Positions 7,700 through 16,128 of a stretch of DNA of 38,414 nucleotides are shown here, piece by piece. The first letter of the stretch is position 1, and each line of letters opens with the position of its first letter. The notes under the pieces are model-generated. The model saw nothing but the letters and a program-made list of their open reading frames with translations. It made no database searches and was not told the DNA's origin. The position numbers and the translations under genes were made by a program. This DNA comes from Pyrinomonadaceae bacterium (GTDB lineage: Bacteria; Acidobacteriota; Blastocatellia; Pyrinomonadales; Pyrinomonadaceae). The stretch spans positions 1 through 38,414 of the forward strand of contig JALHNX010000030.1 in NCBI GenBank assembly GCA_022843305.1, given 5' to 3'.

Positions 7700-10597
7700 C
7701 TAATAAGTTCGCGGATTGCAATGAAATCGCATATCGCAATCACCGCAGAGTTTTTCGGATTTTAATGTATCTGACATATCGAAATCCTTCTTTTCTATTT
7801 TTCTGACAACTTTATCAAAGGTTTCAATTGTTTGCAACACTTTTTCGTGGTTAAATTTATACGAGATATACGGGCTTGAATCGTCTTCCTTCGGGTAATA
7901 AAGATGAAGACGGCTTACTTTGTAGCCCGTGCGTTCTTCGACCAGATGACCGTAAATCTGTAATTGGCGTTTGTAACGGTCAAGCATATTGCGGACAATC
8001 GGCTCGTTTGAATTAACGTCCGGTTTATTGCCCGATTTGAAATCAACAATTTCAACCGTCCCGTTTTCGCCTTCGACAAGATCAATCGTGCCTTTCAAAA
8101 TATAATCTTCTTTGACGAGCGAAACATCAACTTCCGCTTCGACAATCCGATGCCATTTGTCCGCGTTTCTATCACGATAACGCAAAATCTGTTCGAGCAA
8201 AGCGGCGATTTGCGCTTTGTGCAGATAAGCGCGTTGCTGTTTTGAAAGCAGTTCGTAATTGCGATTATACCAATTTTCGATGTTCTCATTCGTCAAAAGG
8301 TGTTCATCTTTGCGGAGAACGGCACGATGTATGTCTTCAATCGTCTGGTGAAGCAAACTGCCGCCGAGAACGCCGCCCGCGCGGACTTCGACAAATTCGA
8401 GTTCCTTGTAGAATTTGTATTGAAGCGGACAGTTTTCGTAAAGCAAAACGTGAGATGTAAAAGCGTATTCGTGTTTCAGATTTATCGGCTTAACTTGTTC
8501 GAGTTCGAGTTTTTCAATGTCAAATGATTTATCGCGCCAAGACGGAAGTTCGGCATAAAGGTTTTGAAAATGCCGTGTCGGAACTTTTAACTCGCCGTCT
8601 TTTCTTCTTTGCTCATTACAAGAAAGCACAAGCAAATTTTGCGGGCGCGAAAACGCTGTGTAGAAAAGTCTGTAAAAATCGTAAAACTGAGTTTGTTCAA
8701 GCGGCTCGAACGGCGGTTTTGAGAAATATCGCGCTTGCAAAATTCTATCGGTTTCGGTAAATTGCCGTCGCGGTCTGCCCCAAAGCGAATCAACTATGAC
8801 AACCGGAAACTCCAAGCCTTTCGATTGGTGAATCGTCATAAATGAAACACAGCCCGACGGCGCGTATTCATCGAAATCTTCAAATTCTTCGATTCCTCCT
8901 TCGATGATAAATCGAAGAAATTGATTGAACAGATAGCGCAAGGTTTTGTTCATATTACCCGGCGTGAAAACCGAAATGTTGTAGATATATTCAAATTTGA
9001 AGAGCAGTTTTGAAAGCAGAGCGATATTATACGAAGCCCGCAGATTTACTTTGTTATCGTTCAAATCAACCCGCAAAAAATCTGCAAACATCGGATATTC
9101 GAGCAGTTGATAAAGCAAAGCGGCAAAAGCGTAATTTGTATTTCTCGTAATCGTCAGATGTTCTTTAGCGCGTCTTTGACACCAAGACAACAATTCGGCG
9201 TGTTTCTCAGGGTTGGCTTTGATTGCTTCGGCAAATTCTTTTTTCCATTGTTGGTAGGTGTTCCAAACATCAAGTTGGGCATTGTCCGCCCATTTCAAAT
9301 CTTCAAAGAGTTTCGGAAAGATAAAAATCAACGATCCAAGCAGCAACTTAATTTCTTCGCGCTCGAAAAAGAGAGCCGAACGCGGCGAGAAAACTTTAAT
9401 GTCCTTTTCTTCCAGATAGTTTGCGAGAGCCTGAACATTTTCATTTTTGACCGATTGAAAAAGAAAGGCAATTTGGTTGTAGTCAGTAATCTTTCTGCTA
9501 TCGGAAAGGCGTTTGATAAATTGATAAACTTCCTCGAAATAATTCTGTTGATTTCCGCCCGCGCTTACTTTGATAACCGAAGGGTTTTTGGGGAATTCGG
9601 CTTCACGCGGCATGATGGTTTTGCGAAAACGGAAAACTTTGCCGTCCTTTTCCCAATCGCATTCTTCCATCCAGCGATTGTAAAAATCAATAATGTCGGG
9701 ATGCGAACGGTAATTTGTAGTAAGCCGTGCAAATTTACATTCGCCCTCGGCAAAATTGTCTGGAAACTCCAAAATATTGCGGATTGTTGCGCCTCGAAAC
9801 CGATACAATCCTTGGTCATCGTCGCCGACCACGCAAATTCTTCGATGTTTTTTGGCGAGCAAAAGCAAGATTCTTTCTTGAATCGTGTTTGTGTCCTGAT
9901 ACTCGTCAACCATTATGTATTCGAGTTTGTCTTGCAATTGTTCAAGTATTTGCGGCTGAGTTTCGAGAAGGTAAAGGATTTCGGTTTGAATATTCGAGAA
10001 ATCAAGACAGTTTTCTTCCGCGAGTTTCGCTTGATAAATTTTTTGAAATTCGCCTAACGTCTTAATTGTCGGCACGTCCGATTTCACGAGTTCATCGGCA
10101 TCAAGACATTCTTCGCTGACGGTTGAAAGATGCCCGACAACTCTACCCGCTTTATACCATTTCGCGCCTTTTGCATCGCCAACCAAAAGAGCAGAGTTTT
10201 CGACTGCCAAAAACTCGTCAATATATCGAAAAACAAAATACTTCTGGTCAAAATCGTCAAGGATTCGGTAATTTCGTTTAAGTCGCGTAAATTCCCGATG
10301 CTCTTCCAAAAATCTTAGGAAAATTGAATGAAGCGTTCCGATATACATTTCATTCAAATTTACCTTGAGATTTAATTCGAGCGTTCTGTTTGAAACACGC
10401 GTTGTCAATTCTTTCGCCGCTTTTTCCGTAAAGGTCGCAACCATTAGATTCTCTGCCTTCGCGCCGTTTTTGACCAGATGGGCAACTCTTTCAACAAGCG
10501 TCCAAGTCTTCCCCGCGCCGGGACCGGCAATAATTAGTAGTGGAGAGTCAATCGTAGTTACCGGATTAACAAAAGCATTTTGGGTGAAATCTCTCAT
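7700..10597 (-). CDS. UvrD/RecB-like helicase with C-terminal Fe-S PD-(D/E)XK nuclease
   Basis: A 965-residue SF1 helicase. It has Walker A GPGAGKT (25-31), VDEYQDT (230-236), GDDDQGLYRFRGA (258-270), the motif IV region TTNYRSHP (293-300), motif V TIHQSKGLEFP (588-598) and motif VI near YTAFSR (646-651). The C-terminal domain has the RecB/AddB-type nuclease arrangement: His750, Asp839, VDFKSG (851-856) and Gln880. Four cysteines (723, 951, 954, 960) match the pattern that holds a 4Fe-4S cluster in AddB and Cas4-type nucleases. It thus combines AddA-like motor and AddB-like nuclease features in one chain. The likely role is processing or degrading DNA ends. Placement beside type III RM suggests anti-phage work; recombination for the element is the alternative. 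Confidence 0.9.
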   Translation of the reverse strand: MRDFTQNAFVNPVTTIDSPLLIIAGPGAGKTWTLVERVAHLVKNGAKAENLMVATFTEKAAKELTTRVSNRTLELNLKVNLNEMYIGTLHSIFLRFLEEHREFTRLKRNYRILDDFDQKYFVFRYIDEFLAVENSALLVGDAKGAKWYKAGRVVGHLSTVSEECLDADELVKSDVPTIKTLGEFQKIYQAKLAEENCLDFSNIQTEILYLLETQPQILEQLQDKLEYIMVDEYQDTNTIQERILLLLAKKHRRICVVGDDDQGLYRFRGATIRNILEFPDNFAEGECKFARLTTNYRSHPDIIDFYNRWMEECDWEKDGKVFRFRKTIMPREAEFPKNPSVIKVSAGGNQQNYFEEVYQFIKRLSDSRKITDYNQIAFLFQSVKNENVQALANYLEEKDIKVFSPRSALFFEREEIKLLLGSLIFIFPKLFEDLKWADNAQLDVWNTYQQWKKEFAEAIKANPEKHAELLSWCQRRAKEHLTITRNTNYAFAALLYQLLEYPMFADFLRVDLNDNKVNLRASYNIALLSKLLFKFEYIYNISVFTPGNMNKTLRYLFNQFLRFIIEGGIEEFEDFDEYAPSGCVSFMTIHQSKGLEFPVVIVDSLWGRPRRQFTETDRILQARYFSKPPFEPLEQTQFYDFYRLFYTAFSRPQNLLVLSCNEQRRKDGELKVPTRHFQNLYAELPSWRDKSFDIEKLELEQVKPINLKHEYAFTSHVLLYENCPLQYKFYKELEFVEVRAGGVLGGSLLHQTIEDIHRAVLRKDEHLLTNENIENWYNRNYELLSKQQRAYLHKAQIAALLEQILRYRDRNADKWHRIVEAEVDVSLVKEDYILKGTIDLVEGENGTVEIVDFKSGNKPDVNSNEPIVRNMLDRYKRQLQIYGHLVEERTGYKVSRLHLYYPKEDDSSPYISYKFNHEKVLQTIETFDKVVRKIEKKDFDMSDTLKSEKLCGDCDMRFHCNPRTY

Positions 10598-10682
10598 AAC
10601 AAATTTTGTGAATTTAATAGGACTCCTGCTTAACTATCCATACTGATTTGAGGTTGGTTGATTTTACATCAATTTATTGTAT

Positions 10683-10710
10683 TTGAAAAAGTTTGAATAA
10701 GATGTATTAA
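10683..10710 (+). promoter_or_regulatory. candidate promoter for the plus-strand core
   Basis: TTGAAA (10683-10688) and TATTAA (10705-10710) are separated by 16 bases, within the AT-rich gap between divergent genes ending at 10597 and starting at 10759. The spacing and position fit a sigma-70-type promoter for the gene at 10759. This is a pattern match only. Confidence 0.35.
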
Positions 10711-10758
10711 ATATGGCACAATGTTTCTTACTTGGCGGTTAGCTGATGGAGGAATTTT

Positions 10759-11787
10759 ATGAATAAAGAAGAAGCTGTCGAAATGATGTCGCGTTCTATT
10801 CCCGAAAAAGATGCTTACATAATTCTCGAAATTATTAAGAAAACAATAGAAGTCATGAATCTTCAGCCGTTAATGCCGGATGAGGAATTTATGGCTTTAC
10901 CTAATGAAGAAAAATACAAAGAATATATGACAAAAAGGATTTGCGCCTTTAAGTTCAGCGATGATCTCTCTTGTGTTTTTTTTAGATTCGTGGGCGATGA
11001 AACCCCTTTAGCAAGTGTTGTTTTCTTTCCAATTGAGGCTGTTTGGTCATTTCTTGACACGGCGCGGGAATATTTCAACACGCCCGGAACAACTTTTACG
11101 CCCGAAACAATTGAACAATTATCTTTTGATAAAGCGGTAAGAATGTTTTGTATTATGCTGAGAAACATTCATTCGCGAATTGAAGCGACAATGCAATCCA
11201 TTACAGAAGAAACCATAAACGAATGGTATCGGCAAGAAAATGAATTTTATAGAGAATACAATAGCCGCCAAGGGGTTTTTGTTCCAAGCAACGAGCCGCA
11301 AGTTAAAAAAAATCGTCAAAATATAATTAAAGATTATAGCAATGAGGTTAAAAATATTTGGGACGGCGAAAAGAAAAGATTTGAAAATTATCAAAAAATG
11401 AAGTTTGCGGAAGAATACGAAATACTCAAAAAACATTGGGAAACAATTTCATTGCTATATCGAGCCAAAAAAGATTTTGAGGGTTATGCAAAAATGCCGG
11501 GTTTTGAAGATACACCCGACGACTTGCTTTCTGAACTAAAAGGCTCTCACCATCGCGGATGCAGTTTGAAGGCGTTAGAACACGCCGCGCGTCGAATTGG
11601 TCTGGTAAATTTGGATAATAAGAATGAGGAAATACTTAATATGCGAAAGAATGGTATCCAAGTTTCCGGGTTTTCAGAATCTACTCTTTTCAAATACTAT
11701 GAAGAAGGTAAGGACATAATAAAATTCCTTAAAACCCAACAAGTTATAGAAAATACTCCACCAGAAACCAAACAATTAACGGAGTAA
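10759..11787 (+). CDS. hypothetical protein, divergent from the helicase-nuclease
   Basis: A 342-residue soluble protein I do not recognise. The start has a clear ribosome site (TGGAGGAA). Predicted features are an acidic helical N-terminus, a central mixed domain and a long charged helical stretch (about 175-235) that could form a coiled coil. A final segment includes SELKGSHHRGCSLKALEHA. No catalytic signature or membrane segment is evident. It is the first gene of the plus-strand block and diverges from the helicase-nuclease across a shared 161-bp region. It may belong to the cargo or to the element core. Its stop codon lies inside the large inverted repeat that follows. Confidence 0.8.
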   Translation: MNKEEAVEMMSRSIPEKDAYIILEIIKKTIEVMNLQPLMPDEEFMALPNEEKYKEYMTKRICAFKFSDDLSCVFFRFVGDETPLASVVFFPIEAVWSFLDTAREYFNTPGTTFTPETIEQLSFDKAVRMFCIMLRNIHSRIEATMQSITEETINEWYRQENEFYREYNSRQGVFVPSNEPQVKKNRQNIIKDYSNEVKNIWDGEKKRFENYQKMKFAEEYEILKKHWETISLLYRAKKDFEGYAKMPGFEDTPDDLLSELKGSHHRGCSLKALEHAARRIGLVNLDNKNEEILNMRKNGIQVSGFSESTLFKYYEEGKDIIKFLKTQQVIENTPPETKQLTE

Positions 11788-11863
11788 TTCGCGGGTTTTA
11801 CTCCGCCAAAAATCCAAACTTAGCGGAGTAAAACGGACGAATTACTCCGCCAAAATTTTTGGC
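11780..11863. repeat. large imperfect inverted repeat with four 8-mer half-sites
   Basis: Two 27-bp arms (11780-11806 and 11823-11849) are inverse complements except for a 3-base centre. Each arm is itself a dyad with CGGAGTAA at one side and TTACTCCG at the other, giving four alternating half-sites. The second arm runs straight into a 7-bp palindrome, GCCAAAA-T-TTTTGGC (11849-11863). The block overlaps the stop of the preceding gene and precedes the excisionase-like and primase genes. It could be an operator array, a strong terminator or part of a replication origin. Confidence 0.7.
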
Positions 11864-11905
11864 AAAAAAATAATGTTGCAAGCCGTTTTTCCGGCAGTTT
11901 ATGCT

Positions 11906-11935
11906 AATCTCGATGAATTTGTTTTCATCGAGATT
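11906..11935. repeat. perfect 12-bp hairpin upstream of the excisionase-like gene
   Basis: AATCTCGATGAA (11906-11917) and TTCATCGAGATT (11924-11935) flank a 6-base loop, ending 22 bases before the next ATG. There is no U run after it, so it is more likely a regulatory or structural element than a terminator. With the preceding inverted repeats it makes this 170-bp gap unusually rich in palindromes. Confidence 0.6.
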
Positions 11936-11957
11936 ATTTACTTTGGAGCAAAGGATT

Positions 11958-12185
11958 ATGAATAAACAGATTTTAATTGTTGATGAAGTGGCAGAGGTTT
12001 TAAGAGTTGATAAACAACGGGTTTATGAACTTGTCCGAACAAACCAGATACCTTTTATCAGGTTAGGTGAACGACAATACAGATTTTCTGCACAAGCAAT
12101 CGAAGAATTTTTGAACAGCGGCGGAACGCAAAAAGAAATTGGCGAGCAAATTGATGGGGTTCAAGATTTTGGTAAATCAAAATGA
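11958..12185 (+). CDS. excisionase-like helix-turn-helix protein (HTH_17/MerR-like)
   Basis: A 75-residue DNA-binding protein. The start at 11958 is preferred over an ATG at 11901 because it is preceded by GGAGCAAAGG, while the earlier ATG lies within a hairpin. The protein matches the excisionase-family pattern: an entry segment VDEVAEVLRVDKQRVYELVR followed by the wing-like IPFIRLGERQYRF and AIEEFL. Such proteins act as recombination directionality factors or as AlpA-type activators of integrase and excision genes. Its stop overlaps the primase start (ATGA), indicating translational coupling. Whether it is Xis or a transcription regulator cannot be told from sequence. Confidence 0.85.
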   Translation: MNKQILIVDEVAEVLRVDKQRVYELVRTNQIPFIRLGERQYRFSAQAIEEFLNSGGTQKEIGEQIDGVQDFGKSK

Positions 12186-14227
12186 CCAAAGATGAGATAT
12201 TACCAAAACTCCGAAATCTCAAGGCTACGCAGAATGGTTGGACGGCGTTATGTCCGGCACATCACGATCAAAAGCGTTCACTCAGCATTTCGGAAAAGGG
12301 CGGCAAGATTTTACTTAACTGCTTCGCCGGTTGCGCCTATGGCGACATCTTGGCGGCACTCGGAGTTTCAATGAACGGGAATGGCAGTAATTCTAGCCGA
12401 AAAATTGTCGCCGAGTATGATTACACCGACGAAAACGGCAATCTGCTTTTTCAGAATGTGCGATTTGAGCCGAAAGATTTTCGTCAACGGCATTTTGATA
12501 AAAACGGGCGTGAGGTTTGGAATTTGGACGGCGTTCGTCGTGTGCCGTATAGGTTGCTGGAGCTTATTGCTTTACAGCCACATTACAATTTCGTATTGGT
12601 CGAAGGCGAAAAGGATTCCGATACCTTAAAAATGCACGGCTTAATTGCAACGAACCACAAAAATTGGCGACCGGAATTTAATTACCTGTTAAAAGGAAAA
12701 AAAGTTGTTATCTTCCAAGACCACGATAAAAGTGGAATTGAGTTGGCTGAAAAAGCGGCACAGATAATTTATCCCGATGCCGAAGCTATCAAGATCGTAG
12801 ATTGCTTTGCAGATGAGCCTTTGCCGGAGAAAAACGGTAAGGATGTATCAGATTACCTTGAGAGTTATAGCTTTGGCGAACTGCTTGAGCTTGTTCGTAA
12901 TTCGCCCGATATTCAGTTCTTAAATGGTGTTACCGGGCAAAACCAAAAAGATTTGGTAGATGACAATATATCATTGCCGATTTTGTCCGATACTGCACTT
13001 TATGGTTTGGCGGGTGAAATCGTTCGCACGATTGAGCCACATACGGAAGCCGATAATGCCGCTTTGCTTTTACAACTTTTGGCGGGTTTCGGCTGTTTGA
13101 TCGGTAGAACCGCTTACTTTCGTGCTGAAGCTGATTTTCACAATACAAAAATCTTTGGTGTTGTCGTCGGCGCATCGAGCAAAGGACGCAAAGGAAGTTC
13201 GTTCGGGCATATTCGGCAGCTACTTTGCCGGGTTGATGAAACTTTCGCCAATTGCATCCATGACGGTCTTTCAAGTGGTGAAGGTCTGATTTACCACGTC
13301 CGCGATGCTCAATCAAAAAAAGTTCCTGTTAAAGAAAAAGGCAGAATAGTTGATTACCAAGACGAAATTGTAGATGAAGGCGCAACAGAAAAACGATTGT
13401 TTGTCGTTGAGCCGGAATTTGCACGGGTGCTAAGAGCGATGCAGAGAGAAGGCAATATACTTTCAAGCATCATTCGCCAATCGTGGGATTCCGACCGTTT
13501 GAAGGTTATGACCAAAAATCCGATTAAAGCCAGTGATTGCCATATCTCGATTATCGGACATATAACAAGCGACGAATTACGGCGGAATCTTGACGAAACG
13601 GAAACCGCTAATGGTTTTGCCAATCGGTTTCTTTGGGTGTTTACGCGCCGGAGCAAATACTTGCCCGAAGGTGGAAATCTGCGTGATTCGGAAATCAATA
13701 TTTTGGTCGAAAAACTGCATAAAGCTGTAATTTATGCCGGAATGACAAGCGAGTTGAAGCGGGATGAACAAGCACGACAAAAATGGATCGAAATTTATCC
13801 TAAACTGTCAGATGGTCATACGGGACTACTCGGCTCGGTAACGTCCAGAGCCGAAGCTCAAGTGATGCGGTTAGCTTGCCTGTATGCCTTACTGGAATAT
13901 GCCGAAGAAATCAGCCTTAAACATCTCGAAGCGGCACTTGCCCTGTGGCAATATTGCGAAGATTCGGCGCGTTACATCTTTGGCAATCAAACGGGTAATA
14001 AAACTGCTGACGCTATTTATGCAGCATTACAAGGCACGAAAGATGGATTGACGAGGACAGAAATTAGGGATTTGTTTCAGCGAAATGCCACAGCGGCACA
14101 AATCAATTCTGCAATCAAACTTTTGATTGAACTCGGTCGGGTAGAAATAATTCAGGAAAAAACGGAAGGCAGACCAAAAGAAATTATTAAAGCAAGGCAC
14201 TACGACAAAAACGATAAAAGCTCTTAG
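12182..14227 (+). CDS. primase-helicase: zinc finger, TOPRIM and DUF3987 domains
   Basis: A 681-residue replication protein. The N-terminus has a CHC2-like zinc motif (Cys24, His27, Cys47, Cys51). A TOPRIM-like domain follows, with EGEKD (141-145) and DHDKSG (180-185). A DUF3987-type domain follows, with a P-loop-like GASSKGRKGSS (330-340) and the conserved ETANGFANRFLW segment near 470. A C-terminal winged-helix-like region ends the protein. Proteins of this architecture are common in plasmids, integrative elements and phage satellites, and are thought to prime or unwind element DNA. It overlaps the HTH gene by four bases. This implies the island can start its own replication after excision, which is inference. 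Confidence 0.88.
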   Translation: MTKDEILPKLRNLKATQNGWTALCPAHHDQKRSLSISEKGGKILLNCFAGCAYGDILAALGVSMNGNGSNSSRKIVAEYDYTDENGNLLFQNVRFEPKDFRQRHFDKNGREVWNLDGVRRVPYRLLELIALQPHYNFVLVEGEKDSDTLKMHGLIATNHKNWRPEFNYLLKGKKVVIFQDHDKSGIELAEKAAQIIYPDAEAIKIVDCFADEPLPEKNGKDVSDYLESYSFGELLELVRNSPDIQFLNGVTGQNQKDLVDDNISLPILSDTALYGLAGEIVRTIEPHTEADNAALLLQLLAGFGCLIGRTAYFRAEADFHNTKIFGVVVGASSKGRKGSSFGHIRQLLCRVDETFANCIHDGLSSGEGLIYHVRDAQSKKVPVKEKGRIVDYQDEIVDEGATEKRLFVVEPEFARVLRAMQREGNILSSIIRQSWDSDRLKVMTKNPIKASDCHISIIGHITSDELRRNLDETETANGFANRFLWVFTRRSKYLPEGGNLRDSEINILVEKLHKAVIYAGMTSELKRDEQARQKWIEIYPKLSDGHTGLLGSVTSRAEAQVMRLACLYALLEYAEEISLKHLEAALALWQYCEDSARYIFGNQTGNKTADAIYAALQGTKDGLTRTEIRDLFQRNATAAQINSAIKLLIELGRVEIIQEKTEGRPKEIIKARHYDKNDKSS

Positions 14228-14263
14228 CTAAATGCCTTTTGTCGTCAATGTCGTTTTTGTCGT
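14202..14263. repeat. 13-bp perfect inverted repeat after the primase gene
   Basis: ACGACAAAAACGA (14202-14214, within the last primase codons) is the inverse complement of 14251-14263. An extra TTTTGTCGT lies between them (14237-14245), so three related GTCG-containing words occur in the gap before the next gene. It could act as a weak terminator, an attenuator or a protein-binding site. Confidence 0.45.
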
Positions 14264-14301
14264 TTAACTAAATTGAATGAAATAAGAGGAAATGAGAGAA
14301 A

Positions 14302-14712
14302 ATGACAGAATCCAAAGAAATAAAAAAAGCCGAAGAGGTTTCAGCGAGGCAGGATAAGTTAATCCCGTATCTGCTGACGGAAAACAGCATCGAAGCGGCT
14401 TGCAAGCGGGCGGGAATCGGCGCGGCAACCTATTACCGTTGGCTCGGTGAAAAGGCTTTTGTGGACAAATTTCGCCAAGCCCGGAACGCTATTCTCGAAA
14501 ATACGGTTGCCCGACTTCAATCGTTAGCCGGTGAAGCAGTCGAAGCATTGCGAAAAAATCTTTCCTGCGGAAATCCGGCGGCAGAGAACCGCGCCGCGAT
14601 TGCGATTTTAGAGCAGACCGTAAAAGGTGTCGAAACGCTCGACATTCTCGAAAAACTTGAAGACGTGAAGGCAATGATCAAAGCGGATGAAGAAGACAGA
14701 GGCAAAAGATAA
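14302..14712 (+). CDS. phBC6A51-like HTH / small-terminase-like protein
   Basis: A 136-residue protein with an N-terminal helix-turn-helix: SIEAACKRAGIGAATYYRWL, followed by a FVDKFRQAR helix. This is the pattern of phBC6A51-type phage HTH proteins, related to small terminase subunits. The rest is helical and Ala/Leu/Glu-rich and could oligomerise. Its stop shares one base with the next start (TAATG), so the two are coupled. In phage satellites a small-terminase homologue redirects packaging. Here the resemblance is limited to the HTH, so simple regulation is equally possible. Confidence 0.65.
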   Translation: MTESKEIKKAEEVSARQDKLIPYLLTENSIEAACKRAGIGAATYYRWLGEKAFVDKFRQARNAILENTVARLQSLAGEAVEALRKNLSCGNPAAENRAAIAILEQTVKGVETLDILEKLEDVKAMIKADEEDRGKR

Positions 14713-15104
14713 TGAACGTAAAAGCGATTGTAGATAGTATTTACAAGAAAGTCTGGTCAGACCATCATATAACGCCGGAGGAGTTTGAAATCAACCGGCA
14801 GGAAATGCAAGAGGAATATGAACGTTGGTGCAAGGATTTTACGGATGAGGACAGGGAGCGAATCAAAAAGCCGTGCGAGCTTTTGAGCAGACTTTTTGAA
14901 TCAACAAACTACGAAGAAATTAGAGCCATTCGTGAGCAGTTCGATGCCGAAACTAAAACGCTCAGTTATTCTCAAACGAAAGCGGTTGAATATTTCCGGG
15001 CGGAATGCTTAGCTAAAAAATACAAAGACAAACCTTGTTACGCTTCAAGAAAAATACGAGATTCTTACAGACTTCAAGCTGAACGAGTGCGAAAAAGGTA
15101 TTGA
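14712..15104 (+). CDS. hypothetical protein, possibly frameshifted near its end
   Basis: A 130-residue charged helical protein, not recognised. It is coupled to the preceding HTH gene by a one-base overlap. Up to about residue 107 (YKDK) the composition is ordinary; the last 23 residues are less convincing. If one base is removed at the CC of 15033-15034, the frame continues with LVTLQEKYEILTDFKLNECE and then a Cys-containing tail to a stop at 15216. That reading looks more natural and would fill part of the gap that follows. Either a recent 1-base insertion or a sequence error may have truncated this gene. No function is proposed. Confidence 0.6.
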   Translation: MNVKAIVDSIYKKVWSDHHITPEEFEINRQEMQEEYERWCKDFTDEDRERIKKPCELLSRLFESTNYEEIRAIREQFDAETKTLSYSQTKAVEYFRAECLAKKYKDKPCYASRKIRDSYRLQAERVRKRY

Positions 15105-15668
15105 CTCCGAAGGCATCCGAAACAGGAAATCGTTTTGCGTCGAAAGATGCCAAAATGCAGGGAAGACGGGAGATCGAAGGAATAAATATATAAAAATATT
15201 AAATGCGAAAAGTTGATGATTGCTTACTTCCGGCAGGGAAGCCACTTTTTAAGTATTGTTTTTACGTTTTTCAATCACTTGGTTTTTAATAAGTGTTTTC
15301 TAAACCTCCGAAATCATTATTGATTGAAAAGTATTTTTAAGTTATCGAAGTTCTTTCAAATATTGAATCGGATACTTATTCAGACATCTTCCCGTTTGGG
15401 ATGCTCGAAATGACGTTAAAAAGATAGCCTTCGATAGTCTTACATAATCCTTTTTCGGTTAGTCCGAAGTAGCCTATGCGAAACGGTTGGCAATTGATAA
15501 GTATTTTGAGCCTTTGTCGGAATAGAGCATTAGGCACTATTGAAACTCTTATGTTTATTGAGTTTGAGGCTTGTTAAAAGGTATCAAAATAGCCTCTTTT
15601 GATTATATGAAAAAGCAATCAAGTTTTGATGAAATTTTGGTAATTAAGTTGACCACCTAAGAAAAGAA
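15105..15668. other. 564-bp segment without a convincing intact gene
   Basis: Bases 15105-15216 may be the out-of-frame continuation of the preceding gene. The remainder is AT-rich with stops in all frames. A 12-mer TTGAAAAGTATT at 15324-15335 recurs at 16129-16140, where it forms the -35 side of a good promoter, so a shared regulatory or decayed paralogous region is possible. I see no RNA gene or strong repeat. Confidence 0.5.
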
Positions 15669-15875
15669 ATGACACAGAAAATACAGAAAATAACAGCATC
15701 GGAAGCAGCAAAGATTTTGAATATTTCAAAAACGAGAGTTCTGCAATTGATAAATCTGAAAACCATTCCGGCGGAAAGAGTCGGCAGACAGTTTGTTTTG
15801 AGAAAACCGGACGTTTTAGCAGCGAGAGATCGAAAGGCTGGCAGACCGCGAAAGAAACCGACGGCGCAAGGCTGA
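15669..15875 (+). CDS. small HTH_17/excisionase-like DNA-binding protein
   Basis: A 68-residue protein with the pattern ITASEAAKILNISKTRVLQL, then IPAERVGRQFVLRKPDV, typical of small MerR/HTH_17 excisionase-family proteins. The tail AGRPRKKP resembles an AT-hook. A purine-rich stretch (AAGAAAAG) precedes the ATG. It converges with a paralogous gene at 15883-16086, with a 7-base gap between their stops. Two related DNA-binding proteins in a convergent pair near an integrase suggest paired control of excision and maintenance. Which one activates or represses is unknown. Confidence 0.8.
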   Translation: MTQKIQKITASEAAKILNISKTRVLQLINLKTIPAERVGRQFVLRKPDVLAARDRKAGRPRKKPTAQG

Positions 15876-15882
15876 AAGGAAA

Positions 15883-16086
15883 TCAATTCTCATCTTTAGA
15901 TTTGGGGGGTCTGCCTGTCCGCTTTCTTTCCCGGACAAGTTCTAAATCAGATTCTTTGACAAGGTTCGTTTGACCGACCTTAACGGCTGGCAAACGACCA
16001 TCGGCGACAAGCTGGCGGATTCGCCCCTCAGATATATTCAGAATTTGAGCGGCTTCTTTGGTTGTTATATATCCTTCAAGCATCAC
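15883..16086 (-). CDS. small HTH_17/excisionase-like DNA-binding protein, paralogue
   Basis: A 67-residue protein with the same layout as its convergent neighbour: ITTKEAAQILNISEGRIRQL, a wing LPAVKVGQTNLVKESDL, then an AT-hook-like TGRPPK. The reading begins with GTG at 16086, but the next codon is ATG (16083) and may be the true start; no clear ribosome site is seen. The gene diverges from the SWIM-protein gene, and the intervening region holds a promoter with a perfect palindrome. This makes it a reasonable candidate repressor of that promoter, by position only. Confidence 0.8.
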   Translation of the reverse strand: MMLEGYITTKEAAQILNISEGRIRQLVADGRLPAVKVGQTNLVKESDLELVRERKRTGRPPKSKDEN

Positions 16087-16128
16087 GAAAATATTATCAA
16101 AATCCTAGCGTAAAAGCAAAGATTTTAG

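Noticed and set aside
9107-10057. 316-residue plus-strand open frame
   Set aside because: It is antisense to the helicase-nuclease, which has clear motifs across this region; the product is Phe/Arg-rich with no domain.
11874-11880. Additional integrase arm-like GTTGCA word
   Set aside because: Single, incomplete (no final C) and unpaired; far from either island end.
15045-15245. 66-residue minus-strand frame in the gap after the second core ORF
   Set aside because: No ribosome site, Phe/Ser-rich, and it overlaps the likely frameshifted continuation of the plus-strand gene.
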